Positions 1-9,231 of a stretch of 38,811 nucleotides of DNA are shown in pieces. Location of the stretch: positions 1-38,811 of the forward strand of contig JAFAZW010000078.1 in NCBI GenBank assembly GCA_019239415.1, read 5' to 3'. Position 1 is the stretch's first letter, and every line of letters begins with the position of its first letter. The translations under genes and the position numbers were made by a program. The notes below the pieces were generated by a model. That model was given only the letters and a program-made list of their open reading frames with translations. It was not told the DNA's origin and searched no databases. The stretch is from Alphaproteobacteria bacterium. Its GTDB lineage: Bacteria > Pseudomonadota > Alphaproteobacteria > Sphingomonadales > Sphingomonadaceae.

Positions 1-7
1 AATCTCT

Positions 8-1264
8 ATGCATCTCCAAGACTTGAAACAAAAATCACCCGCCGAGCTGGTCGCCATGGCCGAAGAGCTCGGCATCGAAGGCGCCTCGACCCTGCGCACG
101 CAGGAGCTGATGTTCTCCATCCTCAAGGTCCAGGCCGAGAACGGCCAGGAAATCATGGGCATGGGCACGATCGAGGTCCTGCCAGACGGCTTCGGCTTCC
201 TCCGTTCGCCTGAGGCCAATTATCTCGCCGGCCCCGACGACATCTATGTTGCGCCGAACCAGGTCCGCAAGTTCGGCCTGCGTACCGGCGACACCGTGGA
301 GGGCGAGGTTCGCGGTCCCAAGGACGGTGAGCGCTATTTTGCGCTGACCCGCCTCACTTCGGTCAATTTCGACAATCCCGAAGCGGTCCGCCATCGCGTC
401 AATTTCGACAATCTGACGCCGCTCTATCCCGACGAGAAGCTCAGCCTCGATACGCTCGACCCGACGATCAAGGACAAGTCCGCGCGCGTGATCGACATCG
501 TCTCGCCGCAGGGCAAGGGCCAACGCGCTCTGATCGTCGCGCCGCCGCGTACGGGCAAGACGGTGCTCCTGCAGAACATCGCCCGCGCCATCGCGGATAA
601 CCATCCTGAGGTGTTCCTGATCGTGCTGCTCATCGACGAGCGGCCGGAGGAAGTCACCGACATGCAGCGCTCGGTGAAGGGCGAAGTCATTTCCTCGACC
701 TTCGACGAGCCGGCCAGCCGCCACGTCCAGGTTGCCGAGATGGTGATCGAGAAGGCCAAGCGCCTCGTCGAGCACAAGAAGGATGTCGTCATCCTCCTCG
801 ACTCGATCACGCGCCTCGGCCGCGCCTACAACACGGTGGTGCCGAGTTCGGGCAAGGTGCTGACCGGCGGCGTCGATGCCAACGCACTACAGCGGCCGAA
901 GCGCTTCTTCGGTGCGGCGCGCAACATCGAGGAGGGCGGCTCGCTCTCCATCATCGCCACCGCCCTCATCGACACCGGTTCGAAGATGGACGAAGTGATC
1001 TTCGAGGAGTTCAAGGGCACTGGCAATTCGGAAATCGTGCTCGACCGCAAGGTGTCCGACAAGCGCATCTTCCCGTCGCTCGACGTCGGTAAGTCCGGCA
1101 CCCGCAAGGAGGAATTGCTGGTCGATCAGGCGACGCTCAGCAAGATGTGGGTGCTGCGCCGCATCCTCATGCAGATGGGCACCGTCGACGCGATGCAGTT
1201 CCTGCTCGACAAGATGAAGGACGCCAAGTCCAACGAGGATTTCTTCGCGTCGATGAACCAGTAA
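8..1264 (+). CDS. rho: Transcription termination factor Rho
   Basis: Hexameric RNA-dependent ATPase and 5'-3' RNA translocase that ends transcription at Rho-dependent sites in the cytoplasm. The 418 residues match the usual family length (about 419 in E. coli). Order: N-terminal helical Rho_N domain (about 1-45), a cold-shock-type RNA-binding domain (about 50-118, containing GFGFLRS), then a RecA-like ATPase with Walker A APPRTGKT (178-185), Walker B VVILLDS (260-266), Q-loop [10 protein letters not shown] (285-294) and R-loop KGTGNSE (336-342). All key motifs are intact. The ATG lies only 7 bases from the window edge, so its promoter and leader are not visible. In many alphaproteobacteria rho lies next to mnmE; here three genes lie between. 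Identification is secure. Confidence 0.98.
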   Translation: MHLQDLKQKSPAELVAMAEELGIEGASTLRTQELMFSILKVQAENGQEIMGMGTIEVLPDGFGFLRSPEANYLAGPDDIYVAPNQVRKFGLRTGDTVEGEVRGPKDGERYFALTRLTSVNFDNPEAVRHRVNFDNLTPLYPDEKLSLDTLDPTIKDKSARVIDIVSPQGKGQRALIVAPPRTGKTVLLQNIARAIADNHPEVFLIVLLIDERPEEVTDMQRSVKGEVISSTFDEPASRHVQVAEMVIEKAKRLVEHKKDVVILLDSITRLGRAYNTVVPSSGKVLTGGVDANALQRPKRFFGAARNIEEGGSLSIIATALIDTGSKMDEVIFEEFKGTGNSEIVLDRKVSDKRIFPSLDVGKSGTRKEELLVDQATLSKMWVLRRILMQMGTVDAMQFLLDKMKDAKSNEDFFASMNQ

Positions 1265-1489
1265 GGCTCTCAAGCGGCGGCCGGCGCCGAGCTTCAGCCG
1301 ACGTCTCGGCCGCCCCCGGCCTGCTCGGTTCGCCGGGGCGGCTGGCTGATGATCCTCTACGTCGCCGCCCGCACGATCCGGGACGGACTCCGCCAGCTCT
1401 GCCTCCCTGGGGCTGTGTTCGCCTGAGCGAAACACCCATCGCGCAACCGAATCCGGCGCCCGGGCGTATCACGGGGCGAGGAGGTTCGA
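1265..1489. other. Intergenic region rho to uvrA2 with two hairpins
   Basis: I see no credible gene in these 225 bases. Two inverted repeats stand out. The arms 1309-1320 and 1332-1342 (GCCGCCCCCGGC / GCCGGGGCGGC) give an 11-bp GC stem with one bulged C, with no T-tract after it, so it is not a canonical intrinsic terminator. A second imperfect hairpin, GTGTTCGC / GCGAAACAC, spans 1415-1435. The downstream gene has a strong Shine-Dalgarno sequence, GAGGAGG, ending at about 1484. No alphaproteobacterial LexA-type GTTC-N7-GTTC box was seen. The first hairpin could mark the end of the rho transcript; that is inference. Confidence 0.4.
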
Positions 1490-4099
1490 ATGCGGGATCA
1501 CACGGCCTCCGGTTTCGTCCGCGTCCGCGGTGCCCGCGAGCACAATCTCAAGAATGTCGACGTCGACATACCGCGCGACGCGTTCGTCGCCTTCACCGGC
1601 GTGTCGGGATCGGGCAAATCGTCGCTCGCTTTCTCCACCCTCTATGCCGAAGCCCAACGCCGTTACCTGGAATCGGTGTCGCCTTATGCCCGCCGCCTGT
1701 TCCACCAGATGGAGGTGCCCGAGGTCGAGGAGATAGACGGCCTGCCGCCGGCGGTGGCGCTCCAGCAGCAGCGCGGATCGCCCACCACCCGCTCGTCGGT
1801 CGGCAGCGTCACCACGCTCTCCAACCTGCTGCGCATGCTCTACTCGCGCGCCGGCGACTATCCGCCGGGCCAGGCGCATCTCGACGCCGAATCCTTCACG
1901 CCCAACACCCCCGAGGGGGCCTGCCCGCGCTGCCACGGCCTCGGCCGGATCCACGAGGTCACCGAAGCCTCTATGGTCCCCGATCCCACGAAGACCATTC
2001 GCGAGCGCGCGATCGCCGCCTGGCCGACGGCGTGGGGGGGCCAGAACCAGCGCGACATCTTGATCAGCCTCGGAATCGACGTCGACACGCCGTGGAAGGA
2101 TCTTCCCAAGAAGGTGCGCCACTGGATCCTGTTCAGCGATGAGCAGCCCCAGGTCCCGGTCTACCCCGGCTGGACCCACGACGAGATCAAGCGCGCGATC
2201 CGGCGCGGGACCGAGCCCGCCTACATGGGCACCTTCTCGAGCGCCAAGCGCCACGTCACCCACAGCTATGCGACCACCCAGAGCGCGATGATGAAAAAGC
2301 GCGCGGCGCGCTTCATGATCGCCCGGCTCTGCCCGCTGTGCGACGGCAAGAGGCTACGCCGGGAAGCCCTGTCGGTCCGCTTCGAAGGCCGCGATTTCGC
2401 CGAGATGGCCCGCCTCCCCATGGCCCGCTTCTCGAAGATCTTCGCGCCTTATGCGGAAGGCCGAAGCGGCAAGCTCAAGGCGCTGCGCAGAACGCACCCG
2501 GAGAAGGCGCTGGTGGTCGCGCGGATCGCCGGGGACCTCTGCAGGCGCCTCTCGGTGCTGCTCGACCTCGGCCTCGGCTACCTGACCCTGGAGCGCGGCA
2601 CTCCGACCCTGTCGCCGGGCGAGCTCCAGCGGCTTCGCCTCGCCACCCAGGTCGTCTCCAACCTGTTCGGCGTCGTCTATGTGATGGACGAGCCCTCCTC
2701 CGGGCTCCATCCCGCCGATACCGAGGCGCTGCTGCGGGCGCTGGACGGCCTCAAGGCGGTCGGCAATTCCCTGTTCGTCGTCGAGCATGAGATGGACGTC
2801 GTCCGCCGCGCCGACTGGATCGTCGACGTCGGCCCCGCCGCCGGCGAGCTTGGCGGCGAGATCCTCTACAGCGGGCCGATCGAGGGGCTTCGCAAGGTCG
2901 CCGGCTCGGAGACGAGGCGCCATCTGTTCGGCGAAGGCGGCGCCATGACGAGCCGCAAGCGCCAGCCCGCCGGCTGGCTCCGACTCGAGGGGGTCTCGCG
3001 CAACAACCTGAACGACGTCGACTGCGCCATCCCGCTCGGCGTGATGACCGCCGTTACCGGAATCTCGGGGTCGGGGAAATCGAGCCTGGTCAGCCAGGCT
3101 TTGGTCGAGCTGGTCGCCGCGGCGCTCGGCTCGCCCGTCCCGGTCGAGGAGGAGCTGGACGCCGAAGCCGCGCTCGAGGACCGCCCCGTTGCGGCCACCG
3201 AGGGTCGGATCGCCGGCGGCCTCGAAGGGATCAGCCGGCTGATCGAGGTCGACCAGAAGCCGATCGGGCGCACCCCGCGCTCCAACCTCGCCACCTATAC
3301 CGGCCTGTTCGACCATGTCCGCGCCCTGTTCGCGGCGACCCCCGAAGCCAGGAAGCGCCGCTACGATGCCGGCCGCTTCTCGTTCAACGTCGCCAAGGGC
3401 CGCTGCCCGCGCTGCGAAGGGGAAGGCTTCGTCATGGTCGAGCTGCTCTTCCTCCCGAGCGTCTACGCGCCCTGCCCTGCCTGCCAGGGCAGCCGCTACA
3501 ACCCGAAGACGCTCGAAATCCGCTATCGCGGCAAGACCATCGCCGAGGTGCTCGCCCTCACCGCCGAGGGCGCCTGGGATTTCTTCGCGGACGCGCCGAA
3601 CGTCTGCCGCTCCCTGAAGGTGCTCCGCGAGGTCGGCCTCAACTATCTGCGCCTCGGCCAGCCGGCGACCGAATTTTCCGGCGGCGAGGCGCAGCGGGTG
3701 AAGCTCGCCACCGAGCTCCAGCGCGCCCAGCGCGGCGGCGCGCTCTATGTGCTCGACGAGCCGACCACCGGCCTCCACCCGACCGACGTCGAGCGCCTCC
3801 TCGCCCAGCTCAACGCCCTCGTCGACGCCGGCAACAGCGTCATCCTGGTCGATCACGACATGGCGGTGGCGGCGGCGAGCGACTGGGTCATCGATATCGG
3901 CCCCGGGGCGGGCGATGAGGGCGGACGCATCGTCGTCAGCGGCCCCCCGGCGAAGGTCGCCGCCAGCCGGGCAAGCCGCACGGCACCCTATCTCGACCGC
4001 GCGCTCGGCGGGGCGGGGCCGCGGCGGCCAGCTGAGCCTCACTCGCTCACTTCATCCCCACGCCCGCATGAGAAATGTTCGGATGCGCACCCGCTCTAG
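1490..4099 (+). CDS. UvrA2-like excinuclease ABC subunit A paralogue
   Basis: Twin-ATPase DNA-binding protein of the UvrA family, 869 residues. Seen in order: Walker A1 GVSGSGKS (37-44), zinc-finger cysteine pairs C145/C148 and C281/C284, first signature LSPGE (374-378, degenerate against LSGGE), Walker B1 YVMDEP (397-402), Walker A2 GISGSGKS (524-531), second zinc module C639/C642 and C662/C665, signature FSGGE (729-733) and Walker B2 YVLDEP (753-758). Canonical UvrA has about 105 more residues between Walker A1 and the first zinc pair, which form the UvrB-binding domain. Their absence fits the UvrA2 class, tied to DNA damage or toxin tolerance in some bacteria, so nucleotide-excision incision with UvrB is doubtful. 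The last 25 or so residues look unconserved. The stop shares CTAG (4096-4099) with the convergent oxidoreductase. Strong RBS; ATG chosen. Confidence 0.9.
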   Translation: MRDHTASGFVRVRGAREHNLKNVDVDIPRDAFVAFTGVSGSGKSSLAFSTLYAEAQRRYLESVSPYARRLFHQMEVPEVEEIDGLPPAVALQQQRGSPTTRSSVGSVTTLSNLLRMLYSRAGDYPPGQAHLDAESFTPNTPEGACPRCHGLGRIHEVTEASMVPDPTKTIRERAIAAWPTAWGGQNQRDILISLGIDVDTPWKDLPKKVRHWILFSDEQPQVPVYPGWTHDEIKRAIRRGTEPAYMGTFSSAKRHVTHSYATTQSAMMKKRAARFMIARLCPLCDGKRLRREALSVRFEGRDFAEMARLPMARFSKIFAPYAEGRSGKLKALRRTHPEKALVVARIAGDLCRRLSVLLDLGLGYLTLERGTPTLSPGELQRLRLATQVVSNLFGVVYVMDEPSSGLHPADTEALLRALDGLKAVGNSLFVVEHEMDVVRRADWIVDVGPAAGELGGEILYSGPIEGLRKVAGSETRRHLFGEGGAMTSRKRQPAGWLRLEGVSRNNLNDVDCAIPLGVMTAVTGISGSGKSSLVSQALVELVAAALGSPVPVEEELDAEAALEDRPVAATEGRIAGGLEGISRLIEVDQKPIGRTPRSNLATYTGLFDHVRALFAATPEARKRRYDAGRFSFNVAKGRCPRCEGEGFVMVELLFLPSVYAPCPACQGSRYNPKTLEIRYRGKTIAEVLALTAEGAWDFFADAPNVCRSLKVLREVGLNYLRLGQPATEFSGGEAQRVKLATELQRAQRGGALYVLDEPTTGLHPTDVERLLAQLNALVDAGNSVILVDHDMAVAAASDWVIDIGPGAGDEGGRIVVSGPPAKVAASRASRTAPYLDRALGGAGPRRPAEPHSLTSSPRPHEKCSDAHPL

Positions 4100-5076
4100 G
4101 GGATCAGCACCGTCGATCCCGTCGTCGCGCGCGCTTCGATGGCGCGGTGGGCCGCGGCGGCGTCCCGCAGCGGGAAGCGGGCGCCGATGCGGATGGCGAG
4201 GACGCCCTTCTCGATGAGCTCGAAGAGGCGGGCGGCCGAAGCGCGGATCTCCTCGCTCGTGCGGCAGTAATCGGCGAGGGTGGGTCGGGTGACGAAGATC
4301 GAGCCGGCGCTGAGCAGGTCGAGCGCGGTGAAGGGCGGCACCGGTCCCGAGGCGTTGCCGTAGGTGACGATGAGGCCGCGGCGCGCGACCGAGCCGAGCG
4401 AGGCGGCCCAGCTCGCCTTGCCGACGCCGTCGAGGACGATCGGCACGCCTTTCCCTTCGGTCAGCGACCGAATTTCGGCGGCGAGCTGGTCCATCGGGCA
4501 GCAGAGCGCGTGGTCCGCGCCGAGTTCCTTCGCCAGCACCGCCTTGCGGCTGTCGCCGGCGTGCCCGATCACAAGGGCGCCGAGATGCTTCAGCCACGGC
4601 ACCAGGATCGACCCGACTCCGCCCGCCGCGGCATGTACCAGAACGGTTTCACCGGGCTGCACGCGCGCGCAGCGCTCGATCAGATATTCGGCGGTACACC
4701 CCTTCAGCATGGCCGCCGCCGCCTGCTCGAAGGAAACCCCCTCCGGCAGCTTCACCAGCCGCTCCGCCTCGACCAGCCGGTGTGTCGCATAGGCGCCCAG
4801 CGGTCCGCTGAAATAGCCGACGCGGTTCCCTTCCCGGAACTCTTCGACGCCTTCGCCGACGGCGAGGACGGTACCGGCGCCTTCGTTCCCGAGCCCGCTG
4901 GGGAGAGGAACCTTGTACAATCCCGACCGGTGGTAGGTGTCGATGAAGTTCAGCCCGACTGCCTCGTTGCGGACCAGCACCTGCCCCGGTCCGGGCCGTG
5001 GAATATCGATCGGTTCGGGAGCGAGAACCTCCGGTCCCCCCGTCTTGCGCAAGATGAACGCGTACGCCTCGTTCAT
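4096..5076 (-). CDS. NADPH:quinone oxidoreductase, zeta-crystallin type
   Basis: Medium-chain dehydrogenase/reductase, 326 residues, expected to reduce quinones or similar carbonyl substrates with NADPH in the cytoplasm. It begins MNEAYAFILR, keeps the N-terminal GroES-like fold (NFIDTYHRSGLYKVPLPSG around 43-61) and has the nucleotide-binding HAAAGGVGS at 148-156. The zinc-ligand cysteines of alcohol dehydrogenases are absent, as is usual in the quinone oxidoreductase branch. The start overlaps the stop of the upstream dienelactone hydrolase by ATGA, so the two are probably translationally coupled in one operon. Its stop codon shares the CTAG tetranucleotide with the opposing UvrA2 gene. The physiological substrate cannot be read from the sequence. 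Confidence 0.92.
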   Translation of the reverse strand: MNEAYAFILRKTGGPEVLAPEPIDIPRPGPGQVLVRNEAVGLNFIDTYHRSGLYKVPLPSGLGNEGAGTVLAVGEGVEEFREGNRVGYFSGPLGAYATHRLVEAERLVKLPEGVSFEQAAAAMLKGCTAEYLIERCARVQPGETVLVHAAAGGVGSILVPWLKHLGALVIGHAGDSRKAVLAKELGADHALCCPMDQLAAEIRSLTEGKGVPIVLDGVGKASWAASLGSVARRGLIVTYGNASGPVPPFTALDLLSAGSIFVTRPTLADYCRTSEEIRASAARLFELIEKGVLAIRIGARFPLRDAAAAHRAIEARATTGSTVLIP

Positions 5077-5765
5077 CCGATATGCTCGGCGAAGAAGGCC
5101 TCGGTCCGCTCGTCGGCCCGCCTCGCCGCATCCTCGCTCCGGCGCTTGCCCATCTCGGCGGCGAAGCCGTGATCCTCGCCCGGATAGTCGTAGAGCGTCA
5201 CCCGGGGGTGATCGTCGAGGCCCTCGTGCATCGCCCGCTGCTGGTCCGGCGGCACGAAATGGTCGGCGCCGGCGATGTGGAGAAGGAGGGGCCTGGCGAT
5301 GGCGTGCTTCTCGCCCAGGATGTTCGGCAGGCCGACGGCGTAATAGCCGACGCTGGCGTCGGCGTCCGTCCGGGCGGCGGTCATGTAGGCGAGGCGGCCG
5401 CCGAGGCAGTAGCCGACCACGCCGACCTTGCCTCCCTCCGGGAGCCGCGCCCGCGCCGCGCGGATCGTCGCCTCGATGTCCCTGACCCCCTCGTCCTGGT
5501 CGAACCGGCCCATCAGATCGAGTGCGTGCTTGAACTCCGGTGCTACGTCGGGATCGAGCTGGACTCCCGGCTCGAGCCGCCAGAACAGGTCCGGGGCAAG
5601 CGCCAGATAGCCCTTCGCGGCCCAGCCGTCGCATTTGCGGCGGATGCCTTCGTTGACCCCGAAGATCTCCTGGATGACGACGATCGCGCCGCGGGGCGCT
5701 CCCTGCGGCTCCGCCTCATAGGCGTCGAAGCCGCCGCTGCCGTCCAGGGTTTCGATCCGCACCAT
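5073..5765 (-). CDS. Dienelactone hydrolase family protein
   Basis: Alpha/beta hydrolase of 230 residues. The dienelactone hydrolase triad is visible as C120 (VGYCLGG), D168 (AGADHF) and H199 (GEDHGF), with the same spacing as the Pseudomonas enzyme (123/171/202). Family members open dienelactones in chlorocatechol breakdown, but many relatives encoded away from catechol genes have other ester or lactone substrates. No catechol pathway gene is present here, so the true substrate is open. First gene of a two-gene unit with the quinone oxidoreductase (4-base ATGA overlap). It diverges from the DUF6489 gene, so its promoter should lie in 5766-5832. A purine-rich AAGGAGGAG stretch lies shortly upstream of the ATG. 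Confidence 0.92.
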   Translation of the reverse strand: MVRIETLDGSGGFDAYEAEPQGAPRGAIVVIQEIFGVNEGIRRKCDGWAAKGYLALAPDLFWRLEPGVQLDPDVAPEFKHALDLMGRFDQDEGVRDIEATIRAARARLPEGGKVGVVGYCLGGRLAYMTAARTDADASVGYYAVGLPNILGEKHAIARPLLLHIAGADHFVPPDQQRAMHEGLDDHPRVTLYDYPGEDHGFAAEMGKRRSEDAARRADERTEAFFAEHIG

Positions 5766-5832
5766 CGTCGCGCTCCTCCTTGTCTGGCGGCGCCTCTATA
5801 CACATAGCAAGGCGGAGCAACAGGAGGCCGGC

Positions 5833-6069
5833 ATGAAGATCAGCGTCGACGTCGACTGCACACCTGAGGAGGCGCGTCGTTTCCTGGGCCTGCCGGACCT
5901 GACGCCGGTCCACCAGGCCTATGTCGAGAGGATGACCAAGGCCGTCGGCGAAGGCGTATCGGCCGACGCCTTCGTCGAGCTCGCCCGCCAATGGGGTCCG
6001 ATGAGCGAGGCCGGCATGCAGATGTGGAAGACGATGCTCGAGGGAATGCGCGGCGGGCGTGACGGCTGA
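5833..6069 (+). CDS. Small DUF6489-type protein
   Basis: Predicted 78-residue acidic cytoplasmic protein, starting MKISVDVDCTPEEARRFLGLPD. I recognise the pattern as the DUF6489 family, common in sphingomonads and relatives, often just upstream of mnmE. No function is known to me. No membrane segment, signal peptide or metal motif is visible; the C-terminal part (WGPMSEAGMQMWKTMLEGM) looks like an amphipathic helix. A good Shine-Dalgarno (AGGAGG) sits just before the ATG. The last 11 bases overlap the GTG start of mnmE, so it heads the mnmE-mnmG-rsmG-parAB run and may be translationally coupled to mnmE. Confidence 0.82.
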   Translation: MKISVDVDCTPEEARRFLGLPDLTPVHQAYVERMTKAVGEGVSADAFVELARQWGPMSEAGMQMWKTMLEGMRGGRDG

Positions 6070-7339
6070 CACGATATACGCTTTGTCCTCGGGCAGCCCG
6101 CCCGCGGCGGTGGCGGTGGTGAGGATCAGCGGGCCGCGCGCGGACACGGCGCTGCGGGCGCTCGCCGGCAAGCTGCCTGAGCCCCGGATGGCGCGCCTGG
6201 CGACGCTGCGATCCGAGGGCGGTGAGCGGCTCGATAGCGCGCTGGTCCTGCGCTTCCCGGGCCCCGCGAGCGCCACCGGGGAGGATGTCGTCGAGCTCCA
6301 CCTCCACGGCGGCCGGGCCGTGGTGGACGCGGTGCTGCGCACCCTGTCGTCGATGGCCGGGCTGCGCGAGGCCGAGCCGGGCGAGTTCACCCGCCGCGCC
6401 TTCGAGAGCGGCCGGATCGATCTGGCGGAAGCGGAAGGCTTGGCGGACCTGCTCGAGGCGGAGACGGAGTCGCAGCGGCGCAGCGCGCTGGCGCTCGCCG
6501 GCGGCGGCCTCAGCCGCCAGGTCGAGGCGTGGCAGGCGCGCCTGCTGGACCTTGCGGCGCAGCTCGAGGCGGCAATCGATTTTTCCGATGTGGGCGAAGT
6601 GGGCGAAAGTGTCCCGCAAAGCTGGTTCGCAGAGGCTCGGCAACTTCGGGCCGAATGGGCGGCGGCGCTGGCGCGGCCGCCCGCGGAGCGCCTGCGCGAC
6701 GGACTGCGAGTGGTCATAGCGGGGCCGCCGAACGCCGGGAAGTCCAGCCTTCTCAATTGGTTGGCTGGTAGGCAGGCGGCTATCACCTCGGCCATCGCCG
6801 GGACCACGCGCGACCTCGTCGAGGCGCCCACCGCGATCGGCGGGACCCCGTTTCTGCTCGTGGACACGGCGGGGTTGCGGGACAGCGCCGATGAAGTCGA
6901 GCGGATCGGCGTCGCGCGGGCGGAGCAGAGCCTCGCCGCCGCCGATCTCATCCTGTGGCTCGGCAGCCCGGGTGAGGCACCCGCCGGCGGCCGCACCCTC
7001 GTCGTCCAGTCGAAGATCGACGTGGCACCCCGGGATCCGGCCGCCGACGCGCAGGTCTCGGCCGAAACGGGCGAGGGAATGGACCGGCTGGTCGCCTTGC
7101 TCATCGCGCGCGCGCGCGCGCTTCTGCCCAAGGCGGGTGAGGTCGCTCTCCACCGGCGGCATCGCGCCGCCCTTGCCGAAGCCGCCGCTGCCCTCGAGGA
7201 CGCGCTCGCCACGGCCGATTTCGTTCTCGCAGCCGAAGCTTTCCGTACGGCGCGGTCGGCGATCGACAGGATCACGGGACGCAGCGGCGTCGAAGAGATG
7301 CTTGACGCACTGTTCAGTCGTTTATGCGTCGGCAAGTAA
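6059..7339 (+). CDS. mnmE: tRNA modification GTPase MnmE
   Basis: GTPase that works with MnmG to place the (carboxymethyl)aminomethyl group on U34 of certain tRNAs. 426 residues: N-terminal folate-binding domain (about 1-115), helical region, embedded G domain and C-terminal helix. G1 is GPPNAGKS (222-229), G2 TTRD (249-252), G3 DTAG (269-272). G4 reads SKID (318-321) in place of NKxD, a tolerated variation that may lower guanine affinity. The C-terminal CVGK (423-426) carries the conserved cysteine. Start is GTG at 6059, overlapping the DUF6489 stop by 11 bases, which keeps the conserved N-terminal D-T-I-x-A-L-S-S-G. mnmG follows after a short gap holding a parS-like palindrome. Confidence 0.97.
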   Translation: MTADTIYALSSGSPPAAVAVVRISGPRADTALRALAGKLPEPRMARLATLRSEGGERLDSALVLRFPGPASATGEDVVELHLHGGRAVVDAVLRTLSSMAGLREAEPGEFTRRAFESGRIDLAEAEGLADLLEAETESQRRSALALAGGGLSRQVEAWQARLLDLAAQLEAAIDFSDVGEVGESVPQSWFAEARQLRAEWAAALARPPAERLRDGLRVVIAGPPNAGKSSLLNWLAGRQAAITSAIAGTTRDLVEAPTAIGGTPFLLVDTAGLRDSADEVERIGVARAEQSLAAADLILWLGSPGEAPAGGRTLVVQSKIDVAPRDPAADAQVSAETGEGMDRLVALLIARARALLPKAGEVALHRRHRAALAEAAAALEDALATADFVLAAEAFRTARSAIDRITGRSGVEEMLDALFSRLCVGK

Positions 7340-7349
7340 CCCGCTTCAT

Positions 7350-7365
7350 TGTTCCACGTGGAACA
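7350..7365. promoter_or_regulatory. parS: parS-like centromere site 1
   Basis: TGTTCCACGTGGAACA is a perfect 16-bp palindrome. It matches the chromosomal parS consensus TGTTTCACGTGAAACA with one symmetric change in each arm and an intact CACGTG core. It lies in the gap between the mnmE stop (7339) and the proposed mnmG start (7381), about 2.5 kb from parA. ParB, encoded at 10636, is expected to load here as a CTP-dependent clamp. Assignment rests on consensus and position beside parAB. Confidence 0.88.
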
Positions 7366-7380
7366 GGTAGAGCCACGCGC

Positions 7381-9231
7381 GTGACTCAATCCTTCGACAT
7401 CGTCGTGGTCGGCGGCGGGCATGCCGGCTGCGAGGCGGCGGCGGCGGCAGCGCGGATGGGCGCCTCCGTGGCTCTGCTGAGCTTCACCCGTGCCCAGATC
7501 GGGGCGATGTCGTGCAACCCTGCGATCGGCGGGCTCGGCAAGGGCCATCTCGTCCGGGAGGTCGATGCTTGCGACGGCCTGATCGCCCGGGCAGCGGACG
7601 AAGCCGGCATCCACTATCGGATGCTCAACGGCAGCAAGGGGGCGGCGGTGCGTGGACCGCGCGTTCAGGCGGACCGGCGCCGATATCGCGAGGCCATCCA
7701 CCGGCTCCTGGCCGAACAGACGGGGCTCAGCATCGTGGAGGGGGAGGCCACCGCCCTCATCCTCGAAGGCGGATCGGTCGCCGGAATCGAGCTGGCCGAT
7801 CGGACCCGGCTCAGCGCCCGCGCGGTCGTGCTCGCGACCGGCACCTTCCTCGGCGGCAAGCTTCATTTCGGCATGAGCAGCCGCGCGGGCGGGCGGGTAG
7901 GCGAGCGTGCCGCCACCGCCCTCGCCCGCCAGTTGAAGGCACTCGGCCTTCCTCTCGCGCGCCTCAAGACGGGCACGCCGCCGCGGCTCGACGGCCGCAC
8001 CATCGACTGGGCCGCCCTCGAACGGCAGGAGAGCGATGCCGAGCCGTGGACCCTCTCGCCGCTGACGCGCGCCCGCGCGGCGCCGCAGCTCTTCTGCGCC
8101 ATCACCCGCACCAACGGGCAGACCCACGACATCATCCGCGCCAGCCTCGACCGGTCGCCGCTCTTCGCGGGCGAGATCAGCGGGATGGGCCCGCGCTATT
8201 GCCCGTCGATCGAGGACAAGGTGCACCGCTTCGGCGACCGCGAGGGCCACCAGGTCTTCCTGGAGCCCGAGGGGCTCGACGACGGCACCGTCTATCCGAA
8301 CGGAATCTCGACGTCGCTGCCGGACGACGTGCAACATGCTTTCGTCCGCTCGATGGCGGGCCTCGAACGGGCCCGGATCCTGCAGCCGGGCTATGCGGTC
8401 GAATACGACCATGTCGACCCGCGCACCCTCGACGCGACCCTCGCCGCGCGCGGCGTCGCCGGGCTCTACCTGGCCGGCCAGATCAACGGCACCACCGGCT
8501 ATGAGGAGGCGGCGGCGCAGGGTCTGGTCGCGGGCCTCAACGCGGCGGCCGCGGCGGCCGGCAGATCACCCGTCCTGTTCGATCGCGCCGACAGCTATAT
8601 CGGTGTGATGGTCGACGACCTCGTTCTGCAAGGGGTGACCGAGCCCTATCGGATGCTGACGTCGCGCGCGGAGTTCCGCCTCCGCCTTCGCGCCGACAAT
8701 GCGGAGGCACGGCTGACGCCCAAGGCGATCGCCGCCGGATGCGTCTCCCGGGAGCGTCTCGCCCATTGGCAGCGCCGGGAGGCGGCGCGCGCCGATATCG
8801 AAGCGGCGCTGGCAAACATCGCCCGCGCGGCGGATCTCCGCGAGGCCGGGGCGGAGGTCCGCGACGAGGGCATCGCGCGGACGCTGGCCGACTGGCTCCG
8901 CTTTCCCGGAGTCGGAACCGAAGCGCTCGAGCGCCTCGTGCCCTCCCTGGCTTCGACACCGAGGACGCTGCTCGCCGAAGCCGTGGAGGACCATCGCTAC
9001 GCTCCCTATGTCGAGCGGCAGCAGGCGGAGGTGGCACGGCTCCGCAGCGACGAGGCGGTGCGCCTGCCCCGGGACCTCGACTATGCGGCGATACCCGGCC
9101 TCTCGACGGAAATGCTCGAGCGCCTGAGCGCCGCTCGCCCCGCTACTCTCGGGGCGGCGGGCCGGGTGCGCGGGGTCACGCCTGCGGCACTGGCTGCGAT
9201 CCTGGTTCACGTACGCCGGAAGGCGGCCTGA
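7381..9231 (+). CDS. mnmG: tRNA uridine-5-carboxymethylaminomethyl modification enzyme MnmG (GidA)
   Basis: FAD-dependent partner of MnmE in U34 modification. From the GTG at 7381 it is 616 residues, near the usual length. The N-terminal dinucleotide-binding loop is [10 protein letters not shown] (11-20). The [23 protein letters not shown] region, cysteine-bearing and typical of GidA, follows, and [16 protein letters not shown] lies further on. An ATG at 7324 is also in frame, but it would overlap mnmE, add 19 atypical residues and translate the parS palindrome, so GTG 7381 is preferred; an AGGTAGAG stretch lies upstream. The stop overlaps the rsmG ATG by one base (TGATG). Gene identity is certain; the start is likely but not proven. 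Confidence 0.96.
   Translation: MTQSFDIVVVGGGHAGCEAAAAAARMGASVALLSFTRAQIGAMSCNPAIGGLGKGHLVREVDACDGLIARAADEAGIHYRMLNGSKGAAVRGPRVQADRRRYREAIHRLLAEQTGLSIVEGEATALILEGGSVAGIELADRTRLSARAVVLATGTFLGGKLHFGMSSRAGGRVGERAATALARQLKALGLPLARLKTGTPPRLDGRTIDWAALERQESDAEPWTLSPLTRARAAPQLFCAITRTNGQTHDIIRASLDRSPLFAGEISGMGPRYCPSIEDKVHRFGDREGHQVFLEPEGLDDGTVYPNGISTSLPDDVQHAFVRSMAGLERARILQPGYAVEYDHVDPRTLDATLAARGVAGLYLAGQINGTTGYEEAAAQGLVAGLNAAAAAAGRSPVLFDRADSYIGVMVDDLVLQGVTEPYRMLTSRAEFRLRLRADNAEARLTPKAIAAGCVSRERLAHWQRREAARADIEAALANIARAADLREAGAEVRDEGIARTLADWLRFPGVGTEALERLVPSLASTPRTLLAEAVEDHRYAPYVERQQAEVARLRSDEAVRLPRDLDYAAIPGLSTEMLERLSAARPATLGAAGRVRGVTPAALAAILVHVRRKAA

Noticed and set aside
1400-1489. An SOS (LexA) box ahead of the UvrA2-like gene
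   Set aside because: No GTTC-N7-GTTC pair is present; the GTGTTCGC hairpin does not fit the spacing.
7324-7380. ATG 7324 as the start of mnmG
   Set aside because: It overlaps mnmE, adds 19 residues unlike MnmG N-termini and would place the parS-like palindrome in coding sequence.
5716-8412. A minus-strand open frame of about 900 codons across mnmE and mnmG
   Set aside because: It is antisense to two secure genes and has serine/arginine-rich shadow composition.
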